A stretch of 20,368 bases of DNA from positions 1 through 20,368 of IMG/VR virus record IMGVR_UViG_3300027801_000209. One strand, written 5' to 3'. The stretch is from a virus. Shown here one piece after another: positions 15,701 through 20,368 of the stretch (its first letter is position 1; each line of letters opens with the position of its first letter). Position numbers and translations under genes: made by a program. Under the pieces are notes generated by a model. That model made no database searches. It was not told the origin of the DNA and was given only the letters and a program-made list of their open reading frames with translations.

Positions 15701-16302
15701 CCGACGTGGTAATAACTGATCCTTCTACAAAGACGAATGTCCAGTGTCCGCCTTCAGTTGCTGTTCTAGGAGCTTTGAGCTATAATGACGCTATAGCCCA
15801 TCCTTGGTATGCACCTGCAGGATTCAATAGAGGTGGATTAACATCTGTATTAGAGTCCCAAGTGAAGCTAAATCAAGCAAACCTTGACGAACTATACGCT
15901 GTAGACATTAATCCACTTGCTTCTTTCGGTCACACCCCTGAAGTTGTCGTCTACGGTCAAAAGACGCTCTTGGCGAACAAAAGTTCACTGGATAGAGTTA
16001 ATGTTAGAAGGCTCCTGATTGAAGTAAGAAGATCAGTCCGAGGCGTTGCAAATACCCTCCTATTCGAACCAAATAGAGAGGATACGCTCACCAAATTCTC
16101 AAATGCAGTAACCCCAATTCTTTCAAGAATCCAGGCCCAGCAAGGAATAGAGCGGTTTAAAGTTCAGATTGATACAACAACCACAACACAGGCAGATGTC
16201 GAAAATAACACCATCCGGGGCAAGATCTACTTGCAACCCACGCGTGCCGTAGAATTCATCAGCCTAGATTTTGTCGTAACAAATGCAGGCGCCGAGATCT
16301 AA
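12730..16302 (+). CDS. gp18: Tail sheath protein, T4 gp18-like (paralogue 3, with extra domain)
   Basis: Third complete sheath subunit and the longest complete one here, 1190 residues. N-terminal GTARRGPAFVPVTV and C-terminal PPSVAVLGALSYND (about 1007-1020), WYAPAGFNRG (1026-1035), LFEPN (about 1111-1115) and PTRAVEFISLDFVVTNAG are those of sheath 2, and most of the protein aligns to it nearly without gaps. The difference is an insertion of about 140 residues at 161-300, a Thr/Ala/Gly-rich beta-strand domain described separately. The ribosome-binding site is weak: only GGGA at 12717 lies before the ATG, unlike the AGGAG of sheaths 1, 2 and 4, so translation may be lower or coupled to sheath 2, which ends 43 bases upstream. 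The product may be a minor or decorated sheath subunit; this is inference. Confidence 0.92.
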   Translation: MAQKTFLSPAVSTREIDLSQPSKRKPAGIPAGVIGTARRGPAFVPVTVATFQDFVSKFGNTDGEAFGPLAMHEWLRNAQAGTYVRVLGIGNAEARATSGKVASAGFVVGSQQVQANGNFGTNPYAHSTTGPGQLGRSFVLGCFMSESAGSSFLSDAGIQKGTLRATASVTILNAGEITNNAQISFVTAGGDTVTITGHASDNAMTTTSGASTDGTFAAGNTLSGDTAGNKAQALAIAAAISLHDDFTATAVDTNVITITQNTGGEAGNTTITIAKNGADGNMSADDIAVGDSFTAGHDVTAQPIVRGILMFPSGVVPTLNTSITALSSKGALAQGTPGVANQQEGIERGCAVGDIITGSGDKQEFVMLLNGHKVSDGYLNVITASFEQDAPNNFRNMFNTDPTKIEEAGHYLYQDYQIHKSFAVPTGSGATYWDDFRGSGQDDGSAGKKYATAFLLPSSGSRNDSSESSSTVLGNINLEGFEDRFRTAFSPFVVSQQFGGQNKNLFRIHALDDGQAGSDTFKITIENIIGSTNENRKFGSFDLVVRRFDDSDVKPEVLEKYNRIDLDPSSDRYIARAIGDTHTFYDFDKKAGAQKLVIDGIYPNMSQYIRVETSEALDESAIDDSALPVGFRGLYHMVTSGAAGDTGGLGSVLSGTLSGSGESARQNHVSRGSIDPDDHHLRLAMNSFSGSFQNVVQFPIPMRDNISRGSGKRIEADASLTWGIQFEKKKNLSEPNALEVLDESIRSFVRYLPHHLESDQNVWAGDNEGVTDIGGAVLDADRFNNNLFSLERIEVITDTSSKPDPQQWAVAAYRRDGTANSTMTDIFGTAGQSSRLIDPALDFAHLPSRKYLKFTFPLQGGFDGVNVFDKDKAKFRDNAVRREMDDSSNQGGIKGPTVAALRKAIDVMEEKSDVDIKVLATPGLRHESITDYAVESTERRFDALYIMDIEEKDTVSSYVTSSTDQIINVSNTVTRFANRNMDSSFGAAYFPDVVITDPSTKTNVQCPPSVAVLGALSYNDAIAHPWYAPAGFNRGGLTSVLESQVKLNQANLDELYAVDINPLASFGHTPEVVVYGQKTLLANKSSLDRVNVRRLLIEVRRSVRGVANTLLFEPNREDTLTKFSNAVTPILSRIQAQQGIERFKVQIDTTTTTQADVENNTIRGKIYLQPTRAVEFISLDFVVTNAGAEI
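13210..13629 (+). other. Inserted beta-rich domain within sheath 3
   Basis: Residues 161-300 of sheath 3 have no counterpart in sheaths 1, 2 or 4. In sheath 2 the flanking text runs from FADAGL through nine residues to RPIVRG; in sheath 3 SDAGIQ and QPIVRG are separated by this block. It is rich in Thr, Ala, Gly and Asn with strands such as ASVTILNAGEI, DTVTITGHAS, TNVITITQNTGG and NTTITIAKNG, and a helix NKAQALAIAAAISLH. The pattern resembles, from memory, a domain that recurs in large structural and fibre proteins of marine phages, where it probably faces outward. Base composition looks somewhat richer in GC than the neighbouring sheath code. Confidence 0.8.
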
Positions 16303-16317
16303 AAAAGGCAGAATTGA

Positions 16318-16325
16318 GATACTTA
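16318..16325 (+). promoter_or_regulatory. Candidate late-promoter-like box before the tail tube gene
   Basis: GATACTTA, followed by GATAGG, lies 39 bases before the tube ATG. The same octamer precedes sheath 1, where ATAGGG also follows. Between the box and the start codon is a tandem eight-base repeat AAACTCTT (16334-16349), then AAGGAGA. The first CTCTT could pair weakly with AGGAG of the ribosome-binding site. Confidence 0.22.
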
Positions 16326-16363
16326 GATAGGTAAAACTCTTAAACTCTTAAGGAGAGATAAAA

Positions 16364-16852
16364 ATGGCAGAAACACTACCAGTTACCGATATGTTACCCA
16401 ACAAGTTCGAGCCGAAGCGAAAGTTTCGCTGGGTCTTCGCAATTGAGGGTATTGACGCATTTTTGATGAAGACGGCTGCTCGTCCAACTATTAATACAGA
16501 AGAGCAGGAAATAAGCTACATCAATCATACGCGATATGTCGCAGGAAAAACTAAATTTGACGCACTAAGCTGCACGCTTCACGACCCAATTGCTCCATCA
16601 GGAGCCCAGCAGGTTATGGAATGGATAAGAACTCACTTTGAATCAGTCTCAGGCCGCGGCGGCTATGCTGATTTCTACAAGCGCGATTGTCAGCTTAAGC
16701 TTCTCGATCCAGTTGGAACAGTTGTTGAGCTCTGGGATATTAAAGGTGCCTTCTTAACTGCAGCATCTTTTGGAGATCTAGACTACGGAGCATCAGACCC
16801 GACAGAGATTTCTCTGACAATAAGATTTGATAACTGCGTCTTGCAGTACTAG
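16364..16852 (+). CDS. gp19: Tail tube protein, T4 gp19-like
   Basis: Predicted tail-tube subunit of 162 residues, almost the length of T4 gp19 (163). Tube subunits stack as hexameric rings inside the sheath and form the channel for DNA. Supporting features are the N-terminal PNKFEPKRKFRWVFAIEG (T4: FARPNLFQVEISYLG), a central TKFDALSCTLHDPIAPSGAQ (T4: RTFDDWTVTVMND), an IKGAFLTAASFGDLDYG strand-turn (T4: IKGLWPTNVGELQLDWD) and a closing strand EISLTIRFDNCVLQY. This core is a beta-barrel in known tube proteins. AAGGAGA six bases before the ATG is a strong ribosome-binding site, as expected for an abundant protein. It follows sheath 3 and ends at a terminator, so it closes the upstream unit. 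In T4 the tube gene directly follows a single sheath gene; here another sheath gene comes after it. Confidence 0.9.
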   Translation: MAETLPVTDMLPNKFEPKRKFRWVFAIEGIDAFLMKTAARPTINTEEQEISYINHTRYVAGKTKFDALSCTLHDPIAPSGAQQVMEWIRTHFESVSGRGGYADFYKRDCQLKLLDPVGTVVELWDIKGAFLTAASFGDLDYGASDPTEISLTIRFDNCVLQY

Positions 16853-16882
16853 ACTTTCGTCGTCTTAAGAGTTTTGTTTTAG

Positions 16883-16920
16883 AACCCTCTTGTGTTTTGG
16901 GCACTTGGGGGTTTTATTTT
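16883..16920 (+). terminator. Rho-independent terminator after the tail tube gene
   Basis: AACCCTC (16883-16889) pairs with GGGGGTT (16907-16913), with one T-G wobble. Inside, GTG (16892-16894) pairs with CAC (16902-16904) across a symmetrical TT/TT internal loop. A T-rich tract, TTATTTT, follows. It begins 30 bases after the tube stop codon, so sheath 4 is likely to have its own promoter in 16921-17030. Confidence 0.75.
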
Positions 16921-17006
16921 ATTCAATTTTAGATGATTTAATAATTTCAATCGACAAGTAAGATTAGAATAGGATGAATACCAACCTCAGCGACCTTCAT
17001 CTAGAT

Positions 17007-17014
17007 GATAAGTA
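17007..17014 (+). promoter_or_regulatory. Candidate late-promoter-like box before sheath 4
   Basis: GATAAGTA, within ATGATAAGTA (17005-17014), lies 27 bases before the sheath 4 ATG and downstream of the tube terminator, exactly where a new promoter is needed. The same ten bases precede sheath 2. It matches T4 late TATAAATA at six of eight positions. A separate TATATA at 17019 is a competing candidate. Confidence 0.28.
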
Positions 17015-17040
17015 GAGTATATAGCCGCTAGGAGTTAGAG

Positions 17041-20000
17041 ATGCCAGTTTACAATAGTCCTTCAGTTACAGTGAGGTCCGAAGATACCCCTCACGCGCAA
17101 CAGTTTACTGAACCGACAACCAGCGCCGCCACAATCATTGGCCCTGCCAGAAGAGGCCCCGCATTTATTCCAGTAAGATTTTCATCTTTTGATCATTTTG
17201 AGTCTGTTTTTGGGTCAACTGACTCAGAGCGATTTGGACCACTTGCGGTCAGAGCGTGGATAGGAGAGCCTGGCACAACCGGGACCTACATAAGGACCTT
17301 GGGCGCAGGCACTTGCAAAAAAAGAGAAAGCACAGGAGAAAACGCCGGAAGAGTAGACAAGGCCGGCTTTGTAGTGGGAGACGAGCAACTTTCTGAAAAC
17401 AATGGGTTTATCGCCAAAAATTCTCAAGCCGGAGAAAATGGACCTCTTGGAAAAACATACTTCTTAGGATGCTTCATGTCGGAGTCGGCAGGAAGTACAT
17501 ACTTTAGCGACGCCGGAATTATCCACGGAATGGATAATTTAGGATACCATGCGAAGTCTGATCCAAAGAATGGGTCAATTCCGGTCTTGAGAGGCATCTT
17601 GATGGTCCCTTCCGGAGTATCACCTTCGCTTACGTCTGATACTGTGGGTAACAATGAGCCTAGCAGTGTCTCTTTCGGAAAATTCGACGCAGCAGGATCA
17701 GGAGACGGAGGTGGAGCTTTCGGAGACATCAACTCAGTCACCGGCGACAAACAACGATTCATAATGATACTAAACGGTTTCACAGCTATTAAAGACGCCA
17801 CCGGAAACGTTCTTCCTAACGGTGACGGTGATCTATGGAACAATGCGATAACAGCATCATTCGATCCTCTTGGCGACGCCGATGTTGAGTATTTTGGGAA
17901 TGTCTTTAATACTGACCCACTAAAAATACAGAAAGCCGGCCACTATTTGCATACTCACTATCCAATCGATATGATACATGCAATAGCCACAGGATCGGGA
18001 ATAGTAGGCAATTTCTCCATAGCCGAAGGCGACGGAGAAGCCTCGGTAGACGGTGCAACAGTCAATGTAAAGTATGAGACAGCTTTTTTACTAACTGGAA
18101 GCTTTAGAAACTCAGGGTCGGCAACATCTAGTACACATGTAGGCACTCCTAATTTTGAAGGATTCGAAAACAGGTACACGACTGCCTTCTCTCCGTTTGT
18201 AACAGGTCACAAAGTATCAGGAAAAAGACAAGATCTTTTTAGAATACACACCTTAGACGACGGCCGCGCAGGCTCGGACGCTCTAAAGATAACAATCTCA
18301 AATATATACGCTTCAAACAATGAAGACTTTAATCCTTACGGAACATTTGACCTGCATGTCAGGAGAGCCGATCAACCAGATATCTTATTTGGGGCTTTCT
18401 CTGATGCAGTTGAATCTTTAGAGACCTTCGCCAACTGTAATCTAGATCCATCTAGTCCAAACTATATTGCTAAGAAAATCGGTGATACACACACTTTCTT
18501 TAATTTTGATAGTAGTCTAAGTCAAAAGATAATCGTAGAAGGAAAGTATCCTAGCGTTTCACAGTATATTAGAGTTGAGATGGATCCTAGCATCGACCTG
18601 GGCACAACTCCAACAACACTTTTGCCTATAGGCTTTAGGGGTTTAAACCATCTAATAACATCGGGGTCAACTTCAAACGTAGCGGGCTACAGGTCTTCTA
18701 TTCTATCCGGACAGCTCTCTCGAGAAAGTGGAAATGCAGGAGAAAGAAATCCGTCAACTTCACTTTCTGACGCTTCGAGTGATATCGTCGCCAGAGTGAT
18801 ACAACCTCCTGTTCCTATGAGAGAAAACATTAAGGTCATAAACCCACTCGATACCGGGCCCTCATCAACAGGAAAGGTCGAAGGCAATTTAACCTGGGGC
18901 GTTCAATATGAAAGAAAGACGCAGCTGGATTTTCCAAATGAGTCCACAGTGAATTCTGAATTACTCCGAGGCCTTGTTGAATATATGCCCGATTACCACA
19001 CTGATTATCAGAACGCCTGGGTCGGAAACAATCATGGTGCACCTGATCTAGGCGGTTGCGTCCTCGATGCTGATAGATTCAATAGGAATTCGTTTACTTT
19101 GGAGAACATAGAAGTAATTGAAAATGTAGACAGCTACCCTGATGCAGACGAGTGGTCAGCGGCTGTCTATAGAAGAACCGGGAAGGCTGTGAAGACAATG
19201 AGTAACTCTGATGGTGTTACAAAAGTTTCTCGTCTTTTAGATGCCAAAAGAGACCTTACGAGCGTGACTGAAAATAGCACGACAGGCAAATACCTTAAGT
19301 TCACATTCCCACTGCAGGGAGGGTTCGACGGTGTAAATATTTTTAATAGAGACAAATCACTCTTTACAGACAACGCAGTTAGAAGAGAATATCTCGATCC
19401 TGCTCAAGGGAAAGGCAAAGGCCCGACGGTCTCCGCCTATAAAAAGTCTCTGGACATCTTGCGAGATACCACCATTCCTATGAGTATATTGGCTCTTCCT
19501 GGTATTCGCCATGTCCCGCTCACAGAGTATGCGACAGAAATGGCTGAGAACAGATTTGATACTTTTTATGTGATGGACATTCCGTTGCTTGATGTAAGTA
19601 GTACTGTTATAACATCTTCATACCTGTACCCGGGCATTCCTCCAACGTCAGCATTTGATACCGCAGGAACAGGAATCATAAACCCAGAGAATACGATAAC
19701 AAACTTTTCAAGTAACCTGTATAATAGCACATTCGCAGCTGCCTACTACCCGAACATTGTTATTACGGATACTAATGTCGAGGCCGCATTTGAGGCCCCT
19801 CCATCTGTCAAAGTAATGGGTGTTTTGAGCGGCTTATCTAACTCATGGTCACCGCCCGTAGGGTATACAAGAGGTAAGGTCGATGCTGATGCTGTTGTGA
19901 TATCCCAGACAGACATTCAGATAGAAAAAGCGTTTAATGCAGGAATAAACACGATAGCTCCTAACATAGGTGGTGTACCACCGTTTATAAGAAGTGAAAA

Positions 20001-20368
20001 AACACTCTCGTCAAACACAGCCAATGTCTTTTCTAGAATAAGTGTTAGGCGTCTCTTGTTAGAAATTAGAGGGACTGCAAGAAGACTTGCAAGGTCGACC
20101 CTCTTCGAGGGCCTTAACGCGACAACGATGAAAGAATACAAAAATACGCTCTCAGCTGAATTAGATGCTATAATAGCTCGCGGCGGCCTGACATCATACA
20201 AGATAATAATGGATACATCAAATACTACTCTCTTAGACAGTGCCGGCCAAGCCGTAGGTGTAATACCTGGTGTAAAATCGGTAAAGAGAGACAGGAAATT
20301 TAATATTATGAGGGCCAAGGTGTTACTAAAACTCAAAAATACTTCAGACTATGTTGTTCTAGACATTG
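17041..20368 (+). CDS. gp18: Tail sheath protein, T4 gp18-like (paralogue 4, partial at window end)
   Basis: Fourth sheath gene, open through the last base: 1109 codons without a stop, with probably only about 5-15 residues missing, judged from alignment to the ends of sheaths 2 and 3. TAGGAG six bases before the ATG is a good ribosome-binding site. The N-terminus reads MPVYNSPSVTVR, unlike the other three, but then has GPARRGPAFIPVRF (about 34-47) and TYIRTLGAG. The middle resembles sheaths 2 and 3 (TAFSPFV, LDDGRAGSDALKI, VLDADRFNRNSFTLENIEVI, FPLQGGFDGVNIF). The C-terminal core is diverged: APPSVKVMGVLS (919-930) is kept, but WYAPAGF is replaced by WSPPVGY, LFEPN by LFEGL (1021-1025) and the closing PTRAVEFI by LKNTSDYV, with about 17 extra residues before it. 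It is separated from the other sheaths by the tube gene and a terminator, which suggests separate regulation and a specialised position. Confidence 0.9.
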   Translation, partial: MPVYNSPSVTVRSEDTPHAQQFTEPTTSAATIIGPARRGPAFIPVRFSSFDHFESVFGSTDSERFGPLAVRAWIGEPGTTGTYIRTLGAGTCKKRESTGENAGRVDKAGFVVGDEQLSENNGFIAKNSQAGENGPLGKTYFLGCFMSESAGSTYFSDAGIIHGMDNLGYHAKSDPKNGSIPVLRGILMVPSGVSPSLTSDTVGNNEPSSVSFGKFDAAGSGDGGGAFGDINSVTGDKQRFIMILNGFTAIKDATGNVLPNGDGDLWNNAITASFDPLGDADVEYFGNVFNTDPLKIQKAGHYLHTHYPIDMIHAIATGSGIVGNFSIAEGDGEASVDGATVNVKYETAFLLTGSFRNSGSATSSTHVGTPNFEGFENRYTTAFSPFVTGHKVSGKRQDLFRIHTLDDGRAGSDALKITISNIYASNNEDFNPYGTFDLHVRRADQPDILFGAFSDAVESLETFANCNLDPSSPNYIAKKIGDTHTFFNFDSSLSQKIIVEGKYPSVSQYIRVEMDPSIDLGTTPTTLLPIGFRGLNHLITSGSTSNVAGYRSSILSGQLSRESGNAGERNPSTSLSDASSDIVARVIQPPVPMRENIKVINPLDTGPSSTGKVEGNLTWGVQYERKTQLDFPNESTVNSELLRGLVEYMPDYHTDYQNAWVGNNHGAPDLGGCVLDADRFNRNSFTLENIEVIENVDSYPDADEWSAAVYRRTGKAVKTMSNSDGVTKVSRLLDAKRDLTSVTENSTTGKYLKFTFPLQGGFDGVNIFNRDKSLFTDNAVRREYLDPAQGKGKGPTVSAYKKSLDILRDTTIPMSILALPGIRHVPLTEYATEMAENRFDTFYVMDIPLLDVSSTVITSSYLYPGIPPTSAFDTAGTGIINPENTITNFSSNLYNSTFAAAYYPNIVITDTNVEAAFEAPPSVKVMGVLSGLSNSWSPPVGYTRGKVDADAVVISQTDIQIEKAFNAGINTIAPNIGGVPPFIRSEKTLSSNTANVFSRISVRRLLLEIRGTARRLARSTLFEGLNATTMKEYKNTLSAELDAIIARGGLTSYKIIMDTSNTTLLDSAGQAVGVIPGVKSVKRDRKFNIMRAKVLLKLKNTSDYVVLDI

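Noticed and set aside
17424-17843. Reverse-strand open frames inside sheath 4 (this one, and 19917-20336)
   Set aside because: The + strand reads as one sheath gene without a stop from 17041 to the window end, with family motifs throughout.

Overview
The window is a block of late structural genes from a T4-like contractile-tailed phage (myovirus), probably from an aquatic or marine environment. All recognisable genes lie on the + strand, packed tightly. The diagnostic set is a neck protein like T4 gp13, a neck protein like gp14, a tail-sheath terminator like gp15, tail-sheath (gp18) proteins and a tail-tube protein (gp19). The lengths, the accessory genes and a 2OG-Fe(II) oxygenase of the type common in cyanophages and other marine T4-like phages suggest a distant relative of T4 rather than an enterobacterial T-even phage. 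The host cannot be told from the sequence. There is no sign of lysogeny, tRNA genes, insertion sequences or CRISPR.

Bases 1-2854 hold accessory and minor genes. They are a 2OG-Fe(II) oxygenase (9-572); a beta-rich putative virion protein on its own unit between two terminators (749-1297); a PAS-like protein whose stop codon overlaps the start of a small coiled-coil membrane protein (1523-2065 and 2065-2400); and an Ala/Pro-repeat protein ending in a CxxCxGxG motif (2426-2854). Bases 2855-3051 are a very AT-rich leader with an 18-bp palindrome.

Bases 3052-6229 are the neck and tail-completion cluster gp13-gp14-gp15. It is followed directly by tail genes, without the gp16/gp17 terminase genes found at this place in T4.

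Bases 6285-20368 are the most striking part: three complete tail-sheath genes in tandem (1078, 1041 and 1190 codons), the tail-tube gene, a terminator, and a fourth sheath gene that runs off the window (at least 1109 codons). Each is far longer than T4 gp18 (659 residues). Sheaths 2 and 3 are recent duplicates with tracts of identical DNA, sheath 3 carries an extra domain of about 140 residues, and sheath 4 has a divergent C-terminal core. The expected assembly is a tube of gp19 surrounded by a contractile sheath, capped by gp15 and joined to the head through gp13/gp14. Four different large sheath subunits suggest a mixed, alternative or regionally specialised sheath. That last step is inference.
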